Origin: JACKBC01 sp041391125
Lineage (GTDB): Bacteria > Chloroflexota > Anaerolineae > Caldilineales > Caldilineaceae
Reading direction: 5' to 3'
Assembly (NCBI GenBank): GCA_041391125.1
Contig: JAWKON010000047.1
Coordinates: 1 to 64,000, forward strand
Length of the DNA stretch: 64,000 nt
The notes beneath the pieces are model-generated. The model did no database searches and was not told where the DNA came from. It was given only the letters and a program-made list of their open reading frames with translations. How positions within the stretch are numbered: the first letter of the stretch is position 1; the number at the start of each line of letters is the position of its first letter. The position numbers were made by a program, and so were the translations under genes. Shown here piece after piece: positions 25,963 through 34,830 of the stretch.

Positions 25963-26709
25963 CTACTTCCCCTGCACCTTTTTCCATTCCTCATATTCAA
26001 CCCGCGCCTCCGCCGAGAGCGGGTAATATTTGCGCAGATGGCCGCCTTGGGAGAGGCGCAGTTGGGCAAACTCTTCCCATTCCACATGTTCGCTGGCCTT
26101 TTTCAATAATTCGGGCGCCAGCGCAATAGGCACCACCACCGCGCCATCATCATCGGCCACAATCAGGTCGCCGGGCATGACTAGCACGTTGTTGCACGCA
26201 ATGGGGACGTTGACGGCAAAAGGGAAAAGATTGGTCTGCGTGTGGAAATTGGGCGTCGCGCCTTTGAGCCAGAGACCCAACCCCAAATCCTTGGCCTTGG
26301 GGAAGTCGCGAATGCAGCCGTCGATCACCACGCCGACGCCGCCGGCGCCCTTAAAATAGGTGAGCATCATCTCGCCAAAGACGCCGCTGCCCAAGTCGCC
26401 GCGCGCATCCACCACCACCACATCGCCCGGCTGCGTGTGATAGAGCACGTGGCGATGCAGCTGCTTTTCGGGGTCGGCATATTCATCCACGTTGTATTGG
26501 TCCTCGCGCTTGGGCATAAATTGCAGCGTCAGCGCCGGCCCCACCACCGAAGCGCCCGGCGTGCGCGGAATTGGCCCGCGAATGTGCGGGTCGCGGATGC
26601 CCAGCCGGTACAATTCACCGGCGGCGGTGGCGCTGCCAATTTCGGCCAGCCCCTCGACCAAAGATTTGGGCGGGCGCGGAATGTCGGGAGTTTGGATCAC
26701 GTCGCTCAT
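25963..26709 (-). CDS. RraA-like / HMG aldolase-family protein
   Basis: A 248-residue protein of the RraA-like fold. DVVVVDARGDLGSGVFGEMM and GVGVVIDGCIRDFPKAKDLGLGLW hold the Gly-rich loop with the Arg and Asp that bind metal and oxaloacetate-type substrates. VVADDDGAVVVP follows. These proteins are often annotated as 4-hydroxy-4-methyl-2-oxoglutarate/4-carboxy-4-hydroxy-2-oxoadipate aldolase or as RraA regulator. The aldolase reading is the more likely for a 248-residue form. The ATG at 26709 has GAGGAACC upstream; the frame is open to 26799 without support. Confidence 0.85.
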   Translation of the reverse strand: MSDVIQTPDIPRPPKSLVEGLAEIGSATAAGELYRLGIRDPHIRGPIPRTPGASVVGPALTLQFMPKREDQYNVDEYADPEKQLHRHVLYHTQPGDVVVVDARGDLGSGVFGEMMLTYFKGAGGVGVVIDGCIRDFPKAKDLGLGLWLKGATPNFHTQTNLFPFAVNVPIACNNVLVMPGDLIVADDDGAVVVPIALAPELLKKASEHVEWEEFAQLRLSQGGHLRKYYPLSAEARVEYEEWKKVQGK

Positions 26710-27149
26710 ATTGGTTCCTCTTTCTGGGTATGTCGGTCTGTAAATAGTACCTTTAATGTTTGGTCGCGCGAGCGTAACATAGGCATACGCATTTGTCAAT
26801 CAATCGATAATTACTCCAGCAATTCCAAATATGCAGAAAAGAGCATAAAAATGCATAAACCCAGGGAAGGTGTCGACAAGGCACATCTGCTGCTTCTCAT
26901 GCATGAATTGCCGGCGTCTATTTTCCCAATGTGGACGCATATTGATGGGCCGATGACCCACCAGATCACGTGGCGGTAGCCATTGCTTGTGGGGAAGGGC
27001 TGCTTTCTGGAACCGAACAGCGAATGCAAGAGTCCAGACATTATCCCAGTGAACTGTTTTTGCGGAATTGAAAGGCCTTACCGACGCATAATCTTTAATC
27101 TGCAGAATCTGTGCAATCTGTTGATCGTATCTTCAGTGCGTGAAATCTG
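26710..27149. other. 440-bp region without a supported gene
   Basis: The only open frames here are short (42-76 codons) and have no recognisable motif or ribosome site. The stretch 27090-27135 carries the phrase AATCTGTGCAATCTGT, a low-information sequence that also occurs in other gaps of the window. I see nothing else. Confidence 0.5.
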
Positions 27150-28358
27150 CTAGCGAAGGCGAATCTGTTGGCCGGGTTGGAGTAGGGTGTTTTCGGCTAG
27201 GCCGTTGAGGGCGAGAAGCGCTTTCCAATCGGTCAGGCCGTAGTGCATGGCGATAGTGATGATGGTTTCGCCATCGGCCACGGTATGCACTGGGGGCAGA
27301 TTGGTAATGGTGGCTTCGTTTTGGGGCGGGGCGGCGTTGCTTTGCGGCGCCCTTAGTGTTTGACCAATTTGGAGGACGCTTCCCTCATGCAGACCGTTGG
27401 CCGCGGCTAATGTCTCCCAGCTTATACCCAGCTTGCCGCCAATGCTAAAGAGCGTATCGCCCGTCTGCACAATATAGGCGGCGGTGAAGGTTTCCGGCGA
27501 GGCATCGGCGAAGGCTGGGCTGCTTTTGGATGCAGCCGGGAGGCGGATCTGCTGGCCGATTTGCAGCAAGGACGCTTCGTCAAGCCCGTTCATCTGCGCC
27601 AGCGTTTCCCAGGTTGTGCCGTGTTGAATGGCGATGGAGAGCAGCGTATCGCCTGGTTGGACAGTATGGGAGCCCGGTTGATTGGCGTAAAACTGCGGTG
27701 TCGGGAGTTCGGCAGGAGGTGATGCTGGCTGAGCGGCTGCCTGGACAACCGGGGCGGCATTGCTGTCTGTGCCAAAGACGGCCACAAAGATGTGCTGCCC
27801 GTTGCCGTCAACAGCGGAGCCAACCCCAAGCCCATGCCAATTGGGGTTTAAAATGTTGTCGCGATGGACGGGGCTATTCATCCACCACTGAATAGCGCGG
27901 GCGGGGTCGGCAACCGCCACCCAATTTTCGCTGGCCCACTGCTCCGTTGCATAGCCCAGACGATGCACGCGGTCGTTGACGCTGCTGCCGTCTGAGCCGT
28001 AATGGCTGTAGTTGTGGTTATTGACCATGTCGAAAGCATGGGTCTGTGCCGCTTGAATTAGCACAGGCTGAAGCACCAACGGCTGCAAACCCATTGCGGT
28101 GCGGGTTTGGTTGATGGATGCAGCTACGTTTTGGGCGGCCGGGTTCATCTCGTCCGCCGATTGGGCATAGACGGGCAAGAGTAGGCCGCGCCTGTACCCA
28201 CTGTCCACCACGGTTGAACCGATGGGTGCATGGCCCACGGGCGCAAGGCTTGTCAGCGCGAGCCAGCCGGTGCAGACGAGGATGAGCTTGCAAAACGTGT
28301 GGTGCTTGCGTGTCCAGCAATCGAACAGGTGATTGGGATTTTCTTGTTCCATGTGCAT
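27150..28358 (-). CDS. Secreted CAP-domain protein with three LysM domains
   Basis: A 402-residue exported protein. It has an N-terminal signal region (hydrophobic, about 20-45). The CAP/SCP domain (about 70-195) carries HAFDMVNNHNYSHYGSDG and NWHGLGVGSA with the conserved His residues. Three LysM domains follow, each opening with HTVQPGDTLLSIA-, YIVQTGDTLFSIG- or HTVADGETIITIA-like segments. LysM anchors it to the wall. Bacterial CAP proteins are secreted, some binding lipids, metals or nucleic acid. The ATG at 28358 is a guess between two close ATGs (28358, 28352); no strong ribosome site is visible. Confidence 0.85.
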   Translation of the reverse strand: MHMEQENPNHLFDCWTRKHHTFCKLILVCTGWLALTSLAPVGHAPIGSTVVDSGYRRGLLLPVYAQSADEMNPAAQNVAASINQTRTAMGLQPLVLQPVLIQAAQTHAFDMVNNHNYSHYGSDGSSVNDRVHRLGYATEQWASENWVAVADPARAIQWWMNSPVHRDNILNPNWHGLGVGSAVDGNGQHIFVAVFGTDSNAAPVVQAAAQPASPPAELPTPQFYANQPGSHTVQPGDTLLSIAIQHGTTWETLAQMNGLDEASLLQIGQQIRLPAASKSSPAFADASPETFTAAYIVQTGDTLFSIGGKLGISWETLAAANGLHEGSVLQIGQTLRAPQSNAAPPQNEATITNLPPVHTVADGETIITIAMHYGLTDWKALLALNGLAENTLLQPGQQIRLR

Positions 28359-28610
28359 GTTACAACGCATTGCGTCGACGGTAATTGGGTTCGGTGTTGA
28401 ACAATCTAAACGGCTGGATAGTATCAAATAATAGTTAAAACGCCAAAATTCACGGCGCGCATATACTGCGGTCCGGCGGAAAAAGTTGCGCGCCTTTCTT
28501 GTCACAAGAGGTATTCTCATCTATGCCAGAGCTAAGTATAGGCGAGAGTTCAGGGTGAACAGCAAGCAGCGCGCAACATAGCCCCCCCAAGGGCCATGTT
28601 TTTTTGCTCC

Positions 28611-28639
28611 TTGACGCGGGGTATCTAGACTGATATAAT
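28611..28639 (+). promoter_or_regulatory. Strong sigma-70-type promoter for the S1-like gene
   Basis: TTGACG at 28611-28616 and TATAAT at 28634-28639 are spaced by exactly 17 bp. Transcription would begin near 28646, giving a leader of about 220 nt before the ATG at 28867. The rest of the gap 28359-28866 shows no gene. Confidence 0.72.
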
Positions 28640-28866
28640 GGAGCAGTTCAGAATTAGGTTTACACTTTTTCCCACATTTTCACCATTTTGTAACAATTAT
28701 ACAAAATTTGAAAGAGTAGCAACCTATTGAGATTTGTTATCGATGAGCGCTTATGCGGGAGATGGCATGGTTATTGTTCATTGATAACAATCGGTAGGAC
28801 AGAAATATCTAGAAAGCAAGTGTTAAAACGTAGGAAAATCCTTCACCCACTGGAGCAATTTGCAAG

Positions 28867-30096
28867 ATGGCTAGTTCAGAACAGTACGATTCAGACAAAG
28901 TTGAAATGGCTTCCGATGTTCAAAGCGATGATGGTGTAAGCACAGAGGCGGGGAGTGAAAGAGATTCTTCGGCAGATTTCGCGCTTTTTGAGCAATATCT
29001 TGATGAAGGGCTCGATTTTGATCTGCCACAGCGCGGTGATTTGCGCGAAGGCACCGTTGTAGAAGTGCGACCGCACGAATTGCTGGTCAATATTGGCGTC
29101 AAGCGCGATGGTGTCGTGCCGCAGGCCGATCTGAGCCGGTTGGATCCCGATTTTGTGCAAAATCTACAAGTGGGGCAGAGCGTTACAGTCGTCGTGAGCC
29201 GTACATCCGACGATGATGGCTCTTTTGTGTTATCGATTGCCGATGCGCTGCAAGAGCAAGATTGGATTATGGCGCAGGAACTGCTGGATTCGGGCGAGAT
29301 TACGACGCATTCTGTCATTGGGTACAACAAGGGTGGTCTCACGGTCGAATTCAACCACTTGCGCGGATTTGTGCCCGCATCGCACGTGATTGATATGCCG
29401 CGCAACATGACTGAAGACGCGCGCCGGTCTGAATTGGAAAGCCGTACCGGTGATGAGATGCGACTCAAGGTCATCGAGGTGGAGCGCCGTCGTCGCCGAC
29501 TCGTTATGTCGCAAATGCTGGCGGAACGTGAATATCGCGCGCAACAAAAGGAAGATCTGTTCCGAACCCTGAGCGTGGGAGATGTGTTGGAAGGCGAAGT
29601 GCGCGGAATGCGGCCATTTGGCGCCTTTGTGGATATCGGAGGCGCGGATGGACTGCTGCACGTCAGCGAGATCGATTGGGCGCCCGTGGGACATCCGCAA
29701 GATGTTTTGCGCAAGGGGCAGAAGGTGCAAGTGCGCGTCATCCGCTTGGATCCCGAAAAGCAACAGATCGCGCTAAGCCGTAAACGTGTTTTGCCCAATC
29801 CGTGGGAAGGCATTGAAGAGCGCTATCATTCGGGCGATGTGGTCAAAGCCACGGTGACGCGCGTGGTGGATTTTGGCGCCTTTGCCCAATTGGAACCGGG
29901 GGTTGAAGGGCTGATTCACATTAGCGAACTGGCCGACATTACGGTGGCCGAGCCGCTTAAGAGCGTCCAACCGGGGGATGAAATTGAGGTCAAGGTACTG
30001 CGTGTGGATCCCCGACGGCAGCGGGTCGGGTTGAGCCATCGCCAGGTGTTACTGTCTCAAGATCAAACAGATGTTGAGGATAGTAACGACGAATAA
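28867..30096 (+). CDS. rpsA: Ribosomal protein S1-like RNA-binding protein (four S1 domains)
   Basis: A 409-residue protein with four S1 repeats at about 53-124, 140-216, 235-309 and 320-394. Each opens with a GDVLEGEVRGMRPFGAFVDIG-like strand pattern, best conserved in repeats three and four. It ends in an acidic tail. E. coli S1 has six repeats; four-repeat forms are usual in Gram-positives and Chloroflexota. S1 binds mRNA on the 30S subunit and helps initiation. The first ~50 residues are acidic and disordered. A GGAG about 10 nt before the ATG supports the start. S21 and IF-1 genes follow, a translation cluster. Confidence 0.9.
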   Translation: MASSEQYDSDKVEMASDVQSDDGVSTEAGSERDSSADFALFEQYLDEGLDFDLPQRGDLREGTVVEVRPHELLVNIGVKRDGVVPQADLSRLDPDFVQNLQVGQSVTVVVSRTSDDDGSFVLSIADALQEQDWIMAQELLDSGEITTHSVIGYNKGGLTVEFNHLRGFVPASHVIDMPRNMTEDARRSELESRTGDEMRLKVIEVERRRRRLVMSQMLAEREYRAQQKEDLFRTLSVGDVLEGEVRGMRPFGAFVDIGGADGLLHVSEIDWAPVGHPQDVLRKGQKVQVRVIRLDPEKQQIALSRKRVLPNPWEGIEERYHSGDVVKATVTRVVDFGAFAQLEPGVEGLIHISELADITVAEPLKSVQPGDEIEVKVLRVDPRRQRVGLSHRQVLLSQDQTDVEDSNDE

Positions 30097-30128
30097 AACA
30101 AAGAGTCAGCGTGTTGGCGCATGGAAGT

Positions 30129-30158
30129 TTGCCCCCTGCGTTGTTCTTACAGTATAAT
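30129..30158 (+). promoter_or_regulatory. Probable promoter for rpsU
   Basis: TATAAT at 30153-30158 is preceded, 18 bp back, by a weak TTGCCC (30129-30134). The ribosome site GGGAGG at 30186-30191 lies 8 nt before the ATG at 30200, which decides this start over an in-frame upstream codon at 30191. Confidence 0.5.
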
Positions 30159-30199
30159 TATTTTTAATATCATGCACGGTTTGAAGGGAGGTGAACAAT

Positions 30200-30388
30200 A
30201 TGAGCGTCGAACTACAGTCTGGAGAGTCACAAGATAGTTTGCTGAAACGGTTCCGTAAAGCGGTGGCTGAATCGAGAATTTTGCCCACAGTGCGCCAAAA
30301 GCGGTGGTTCACATCAAAAAGTGAAATCCGCCGCATTAAAAAGCAAAAGGCGATTCGCAAAGCCCGTCGGATGTTGAGCGACTATTAA
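30200..30388 (+). CDS. rpsU: Small ribosomal subunit protein S21
   Basis: A 62-residue basic protein. SLLKRFRKAVAESRILPTVRQKRW, then SEIRRIKKQKAIRKARR, is the S21 signature; the protein binds the 30S platform near the anti-Shine-Dalgarno region. The strong upstream GGGAGGTGA fits high expression. It lies between the S1-like gene and IF-1 gene, an arrangement that makes sense for a translation-initiation group. Confidence 0.95.
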   Translation: MSVELQSGESQDSLLKRFRKAVAESRILPTVRQKRWFTSKSEIRRIKKQKAIRKARRMLSDY

Positions 30389-30519
30389 GTTGACTGTGTA
30401 TACGGCCATATCAATTGGATAGAGCCCAGGAAAAATTCGTTTCAGCATCTGGCAAGCTGAGGCGGAATGGAAACAGAATATCGTAAAATTGGCGCACTTA
30501 GCACCTATATGGGAGTTGT

Positions 30520-30735
30520 ATGGCTGAGGAAACAGTAGAGTATGTCGGCACCGTAACGGAAGCGTTGCCCAACACGATGTTTCGTGTCGAACTGGAAAAC
30601 GGACATTCGGTCTTGGCGTATTTATCGGGCAAGATGCGTAAATTTTATATTCGGGTCTATTTAGGGGATAAAGTAAAGGTGGAAATGAGCCCTTATGATT
30701 TGACTCGAGGCAGAATTACATATCGTATCAAATAA
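30520..30735 (+). CDS. infA: Translation initiation factor IF-1
   Basis: A 71-residue single OB-fold protein. EYVGTVTEALPNTMFRVELENGHSVLAYLSGKMRKFYIRVYLGDKVKVEMSPYDLTRGRITYRIK (in shorter pieces) fits IF-1 throughout, with normal length. IF-1 binds the A site of the 30S subunit during initiation. The ATG at 30520 has GGGAG at 30511-30515. IF-1 is often beside rpmJ in the large ribosomal operon; here it is next to rpsU, so the gene may be a relocated or additional copy. Confidence 0.95.
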   Translation: MAEETVEYVGTVTEALPNTMFRVELENGHSVLAYLSGKMRKFYIRVYLGDKVKVEMSPYDLTRGRITYRIK

Positions 30736-30787
30736 CGCTATGCTATAAATTGAACTCAAACTCTGTATGTCAGAGCGGCGGTTCGCA

Positions 30788-30837
30788 CCCAATACAAAAT
30801 GCGGCGGAGGTTAACCTCCGCCGCATTTTGTATTGGG
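30788..30837. terminator. Perfect 50-bp palindrome between infA and the Nudix gene
   Basis: Positions 30788-30837 are fully self-complementary, with arms from CCCAATACAAAATGCGGCGG to the centre GGTTAACC. On either strand the RNA would form a 23-bp stem with a 4-nt TTAA loop. It is placed where two transcripts converge (infA to the right, Nudix from the right) and is followed by a T run, so it probably ends both. Confidence 0.8.
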
Positions 30838-30860
30838 TTTGCTTATGGCCGATTCAAGTC

Positions 30861-30948
30861 TCAGTACACCGCAACGGTGTTGGCGATACAGGCGTCGGTC
30901 TCGATTGGTGAATCCAGCCCTATCGCGTCCCGTTGCGATCTACTGATT
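30861..30948. repeat. 88-bp repeated sequence, copy 1
   Basis: Matches 38133-38220 in direct orientation with about 10 differences over 88 bp (TCAGTACAC.GCAACGGTG and onward). The right part overlaps the last codons of the Nudix gene. On the minus strand it ends an open reading segment, SPIETDACIANTVAVY then stop, that is nearly identical in the second copy. Confidence 0.85.
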
Positions 30949-31366
30949 CTGTAAACTTGTCAATCGCTTTTTGGACCGTCTGCTGCTCGGCGGGAAAGGT
31001 CAATTTGGCGACCGCTTCCGCTATGGGCGTCCACAATACAATAAAATCGGCTGCGTCTTTGGCGTTACGCGGCTCCTGGGCCTCGCTGGCTAAACGCATT
31101 AAAAAATAGTATTCGGTCCGCACATAGTGTCTACCTTTATAGTCGAACTCGACGATCTGGCTGCCTAGATCCGCCACAATTTCCAGGTCGGAATAACCAG
31201 CTTCTTCTGTGGTCTCGCGCCGGGCGGTTATTTCCGCCGTTTCGCCGGGATCAATGTGACCCTTGGGCAGCCGCACTTCGTTGCGCGAGGGGCGGTCCAA
31301 CAGAAGCACCTGGTTCTGATGGATGACGACACCCCCGGCGGCGCTATATTTTTTCGTTTTCATCAT
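30920..31366 (-). CDS. Nudix hydrolase
   Basis: A 148-residue protein with the Nudix box GHIDPGETAEITARRETTEEAGY, which supplies the Glu residues that bind metal and hydrolyse X-linked diphosphates. The preceding strand reads AAGGVVIHQNQVLLLDRP. It may hydrolyse nucleotide sugars, diadenosine phosphates or damaged dNTPs; the substrate is not predictable. The start codon is doubled (ATG ATG at 31366/31363). It overlaps the end of the DtxR-type gene by 23 bp, so they are coupled. Its last ten codons lie inside the 88-bp repeat. Confidence 0.87.
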   Translation of the reverse strand: MMKTKKYSAAGGVVIHQNQVLLLDRPSRNEVRLPKGHIDPGETAEITARRETTEEAGYSDLEIVADLGSQIVEFDYKGRHYVRTEYYFLMRLASEAQEPRNAKDAADFIVLWTPIAEAVAKLTFPAEQQTVQKAIDKFTESVDRNGTR

Positions 31367-32096
31367 GGTCTTCTAAAGGTATTACAAAGAGCTGTTCGGC
31401 CAGGTCATTGCCTAGAATCTGCGATGCGTGCGCCGCTTTGCCAGTCGATGCTGCGCGCTCACCCATTGTGAGTTCCAGCGTCACGGGGCCGTTGAAAGGG
31501 GCAATTTCCATTAGCTTGACTGTGCGGCCAGGCGTCAGTTTGAGATTGCTCAAGTAGCGCAAAACGCGCGCGTCCGTAATGCCAATTCTGTGCAAAATCC
31601 CCTGTTGCCCAGGCGCTAGATCGACCAGCGAGATCAGATGCTCCACCGGAATTCGGCCATCCTTAGTGGGAATCGGGTCGCCGTGCGGGCAGTGCGTGGG
31701 GAAACCGCACAGCTTATCCATGCGGTCTTCAAAGGCGGCGCTGATGGCGTGCTCCAGACGATGGGCTTCCACATCAACCTGATCCCAGGTGAACTGCATG
31801 ACATCCAATAAGAAAACTTCTAACAGCCGGTGGCGGCGGATTAATTGCAAAGCGGCCAATCGCCCCTGTTCGGTCAAGCGGATGCCGTCCGCGCCAGACC
31901 GCTCGACAAAGCTCGATTCTTCCAACCGCTTCAACATACTGCTGGCCGCAGCCACTGAAACATGCATTTTCTCCGCAAGGGCAGTCGTTGTCACCTTGTT
32001 CGAACCAGTGGGCGGATGGCTATTTGTACTGATTTTGTAAATGGTGGCCAGATAGTCCAACATGCCATCTGTCACAATGCCGCAAAACGTACGCAT
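31344..32096 (-). CDS. DtxR/MntR-family metal-dependent repressor
   Basis: A 250-residue regulator. The winged helix-turn-helix (about 10-65) reads LDYLATIYKIS, then TTTALAEKMHVSVAAASSMLKRLEES. The dimerisation domain holds the metal ligands (HRLEHAISAAFEDRMDKLCGFPTHCPHGDPIP). A FeoA/SH3-like C-terminal domain follows (about 150-230). Such proteins sense Fe2+ or Mn2+ and repress metal uptake. The ATG at 32096 is preferred over one 26 codons further up. It is divergent from rsmG with a 176-bp gap. Confidence 0.87.
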   Translation of the reverse strand: MRTFCGIVTDGMLDYLATIYKISTNSHPPTGSNKVTTTALAEKMHVSVAAASSMLKRLEESSFVERSGADGIRLTEQGRLAALQLIRRHRLLEVFLLDVMQFTWDQVDVEAHRLEHAISAAFEDRMDKLCGFPTHCPHGDPIPTKDGRIPVEHLISLVDLAPGQQGILHRIGITDARVLRYLSNLKLTPGRTVKLMEIAPFNGPVTLELTMGERAASTGKAAHASQILGNDLAEQLFVIPLEDHDENEKI

Positions 32097-32272
32097 GTCT
32101 CTTTTCGCAATCGCGCTGGTTAATAATTTTTGTAAATATACGGTCCGTTGAGAGCTGAGCCTGCTGAAGGCCATTGTTCTCTTCGACAGGTCCAGGGAAC
32201 GGCTACGTAGTTAATAATTTTTATCATCTATTTGATAAATATTCAGAATTGCATTATATTTGGGAACAAGCT

Positions 32273-33055
32273 ATGTGTCAACACAAAACTCATTTGCAAC
32301 TACAAAATACAGACAAAACTATGGACTTGCTACGCGCTGGAAGCCAACAATGGGGCATCGAACTCTCTGACGATCAGATTGCCCAGTTTGAATCCTACTT
32401 TCACGCATTGGTGGAATGGAATCAGAAATTTAACTTGACATCCATTACTGAATATACGGAAGTACAGACCAAACATTTTCTCGATTCTTTGGCGGCTTTG
32501 TCTTTAATTGCCGAAGAGTTGAATCTCGCTTTGCCGCTTTCCACCCCACTTAATTTGATCGATGTAGGTTCAGGCGCCGGTTTTCCCGGTGCGCCACTAA
32601 AAATTGCCGCGCCCGCTCTGCGCCTGTCTTTACTGGATGGCACCACCAAAAAGATCCGCTTTTTACAACATCTGGTGGATGTATTAGCGCTGAACAACGT
32701 GACAATTGTGCAAGGCCGCGCCGAAGAATTAGGTCGTCAAAGCGCATACCGAGAGCAATATGACATCGTCACCGGACGTGCGGTGGCGCCGTTAAATACG
32801 CTGGTTGAATACCTGCTTCCGCTAGCCCGTTTGGGTGGGCTGGTTGTCATTTACAAAGGGGGAGGAGCAGCCGAAGAGTTCATGGCTGCCCGCAAGGCTA
32901 TTGATATATTGGGGGGTGAGACCGTGCGTTTTGCACCGGTGGAAGTGCCTTTTCTAGAACAGAAGCGCTTTATTTTGCTGCTAAAAAAAGTGAAACATAC
33001 GCCTGGCCTCTATCCACGTGGCCAAGGATTGGCGCGCAAAAAACCGTTGGGGTAA
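32273..33055 (+). CDS. rsmG: 16S rRNA (guanine-527 N7)-methyltransferase RsmG
   Basis: A 260-residue SAM methyltransferase (GidB). The N-terminal helices carry FHALVEWNQKFNLTSITEYTE and the HFLDSLAAL segment. The SAM motif is LIDVGSGAGFPGAPLKIA. TGRAVAPLNTLVEYLLPLARLGG closes the core. It methylates G527 of 16S rRNA. The ATG at 32273 has GGGAACAAG upstream; an ATG at 32321 is possible. In many bacteria rsmG neighbours mnmG and parAB; here it neighbours rex. Confidence 0.95.
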   Translation: MCQHKTHLQLQNTDKTMDLLRAGSQQWGIELSDDQIAQFESYFHALVEWNQKFNLTSITEYTEVQTKHFLDSLAALSLIAEELNLALPLSTPLNLIDVGSGAGFPGAPLKIAAPALRLSLLDGTTKKIRFLQHLVDVLALNNVTIVQGRAEELGRQSAYREQYDIVTGRAVAPLNTLVEYLLPLARLGGLVVIYKGGGAAEEFMAARKAIDILGGETVRFAPVEVPFLEQKRFILLLKKVKHTPGLYPRGQGLARKKPLG

Positions 33056-33090
33056 TTCGCAAAGTTTCCCATATTATGAACAGCCCCGGT

Positions 33091-33783
33091 TTACTCAACT
33101 CGGTTGAGATAAAATGTCATATGTTGAAAGTGGATGACCGGATCGATGTATTCCACGCGAATGTGCTTGGGAGTGTGCAGCGTAATCGGTGCATAACAGA
33201 GAATGCTCTTGATACCCGCTTCAATCAGCCGGTCGGCCACATGTTGCGCCGCGTGAACAGGTACGGCAATGGTGGCGATCTGACATCCCAATTCTCGAAT
33301 GGTCTCCGGCATGGCTTCCATTGGCTGTACATGGGCGCTGCCAACTTTGGTACCCAGCTTTTGAGGATCGCTGTCAAAAACAGCCGCAATGGTGAACCCG
33401 CGATTTTCAAACCCTGAATAATTGGCTAACGCATGACCTAAATAGCCAGCGCCGACCAAAACAATGGGCCAGACGTGATCTACCTTGAGAATCTTGGCCA
33501 GTTGTTCGCACAGATACGGCACGTTGTAGCCAGTGCCTTGCTTGCCAAATTCACCAAAGTGGCTCAAATCTTTGCGGATCTGGGCAGAGCTAATACCCAG
33601 ACGCTCACCCAGTTCCTGGCTGGATGTGACTTCCCGGCCCTCTCGATTTAACAATTCTAAGGTGCGTAGATAGATGGGTAGCCGACCGATAACGATGTCT
33701 GGTATTTCACTCTTGCCATTTGCATTTACCGTGACAACCTCGTCCTGGTCAATAGAATGGGGATCCGAAACTATCATTGCCAA
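33091..33783 (-). CDS. rex: Redox-sensing transcriptional repressor Rex
   Basis: A 230-residue NADH/NAD+-sensing repressor. The winged helix at about 33-85 has VIGRLPIYLRTLELL, TSSQELGERLGISSAQIRKDLSHFGEFGKQG and TGYNVPYL. The Rossmann domain follows with IVLVGAGYLGHALANYSGF. The C-terminal helix for domain swapping (VEYIDPVIHFQHMTFYL) is present. Rex represses anaerobic or fermentative metabolism genes until NADH rises. Targets are not obvious in this window and no clear TTGTGA-N6-TCACAA site was found. Confidence 0.95.
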   Translation of the reverse strand: MAMIVSDPHSIDQDEVVTVNANGKSEIPDIVIGRLPIYLRTLELLNREGREVTSSQELGERLGISSAQIRKDLSHFGEFGKQGTGYNVPYLCEQLAKILKVDHVWPIVLVGAGYLGHALANYSGFENRGFTIAAVFDSDPQKLGTKVGSAHVQPMEAMPETIRELGCQIATIAVPVHAAQHVADRLIEAGIKSILCYAPITLHTPKHIRVEYIDPVIHFQHMTFYLNRVE

Positions 33784-34035
33784 TACACACTTGCTCCTGC
33801 GCCCTGTATGCGCTGCTTTGGGATTTATGGTTTAAGCTAATCCAGCGCTCAAGGCATAATAGTTTTCATGCTTCCGTCTCAAACATAGACAGTTTATCAC
33901 GAAAACATTTTCATGGTCAACACACGGGAATTTCGACGAGGGGCAAGTGCGTGTATTACGGGGTTGTCAATGAGCTGGCGCATAAACAACGTGACCGGCA
34001 TTGCCAAACTGCCGGTCATGTTGTGAAATCTATCA

Positions 34036-34830
34036 TCAATCCACCATATCCAGGCTGTTGCGTTGGGGCAGGCAATATCCCTGGCCGCGCACGGTTACAA
34101 CATAGCGAGGATTTTCGGGGTCCGGTTCAATCTTGCTGCGCAGACGCCGAATATGCACCCACAGCGATTCAACCGTGCCCTTGCGTACGGGGTCCCACGC
34201 CTTGGCCAACAAGAAGCCCGGTGAAAGCACGCGCCCACGATTATTGTATAGGATGTGCAATAGGCGGTTTTCGGTAGGCGTCAATGTGAGCTGTTCTTCG
34301 TTGACAACGGCATACTGTTGGGCAAACTTGATGCGCAGCATATCGTCAATCACCATTTCAGGGTCCACAAGCTGATCGGAGGCCACGCGCAACAGAACGC
34401 GGCGAATGCGGGCCAGCAATTCTGAAAAGGCGAAGGGTTTTGTGATATAATCTTCGGCAAACCGATTGAGCCCTTCGACTTTTGTATCTGTATCCGACAA
34501 CGCCGATAGGAAAATGATGGGAATATCGCCCATGCGGCGTAATTCGTTGGCAACAGCAAAACCATCCATGCCGGGCATCATAATATCCAGAACAACCAGA
34601 TTAGGCAACCCTTCGTGTTGAACAACTTCCAATGCTTCGGCGCCGCTGCTGGCCGTGAAAACTGTGTAACCTTCGCGCTGTAAGCGCAGGTTGAGCATGA
34701 GGCGCGTATCCGCAGCATCGTCAACAACCAAAATGCGCTTGGGCTCATTAGGGTTGAGGTAAACTTGTTCCTCAGTCATTCTCTCCTCCATCGTATCGAG
34801 TGTGGGTGCAGTTGAAATCGCCATAGTCAA
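34036..34830 (-). CDS. OmpR-family response regulator (orphan)
   Basis: A 264-residue two-domain regulator. The receiver domain (about 32-150) has acidic Asp37/Asp38, phospho-acceptor Asp82 in VVLDIMMPGMDG and Lys131 in YITKPFAF. The winged helix domain at the C-terminus has TPTENRLLHILYNNRGRVLSPGFLLAKAW and WVHIRRLRSKIEPDPENPRYVVTVRGQGY. No histidine kinase gene is adjacent, so the partner is elsewhere. A 30-residue N-terminal extension precedes the receiver; an internal ATG (about residue 18) is an alternative start. Confidence 0.93.
   Translation of the reverse strand: MTMAISTAPTLDTMEERMTEEQVYLNPNEPKRILVVDDAADTRLMLNLRLQREGYTVFTASSGAEALEVVQHEGLPNLVVLDIMMPGMDGFAVANELRRMGDIPIIFLSALSDTDTKVEGLNRFAEDYITKPFAFSELLARIRRVLLRVASDQLVDPEMVIDDMLRIKFAQQYAVVNEEQLTLTPTENRLLHILYNNRGRVLSPGFLLAKAWDPVRKGTVESLWVHIRRLRSKIEPDPENPRYVVTVRGQGYCLPQRNSLDMVD

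Noticed and set aside
26811..27041. 76-codon minus-strand frame in the gap after the RraA-like gene
   Set aside because: No motif, no ribosome site, and an unconvincing amino-acid pattern.
30861..30948. The 88-bp repeat as a possible tRNA or riboswitch
   Set aside because: No cloverleaf, T-arm or conserved riboswitch core is present; the conserved feature is a reading frame.
33784..34035. A Rex operator upstream of rex
   Set aside because: No TTGTGA-N6-TCACAA or close variant was found in the gap.
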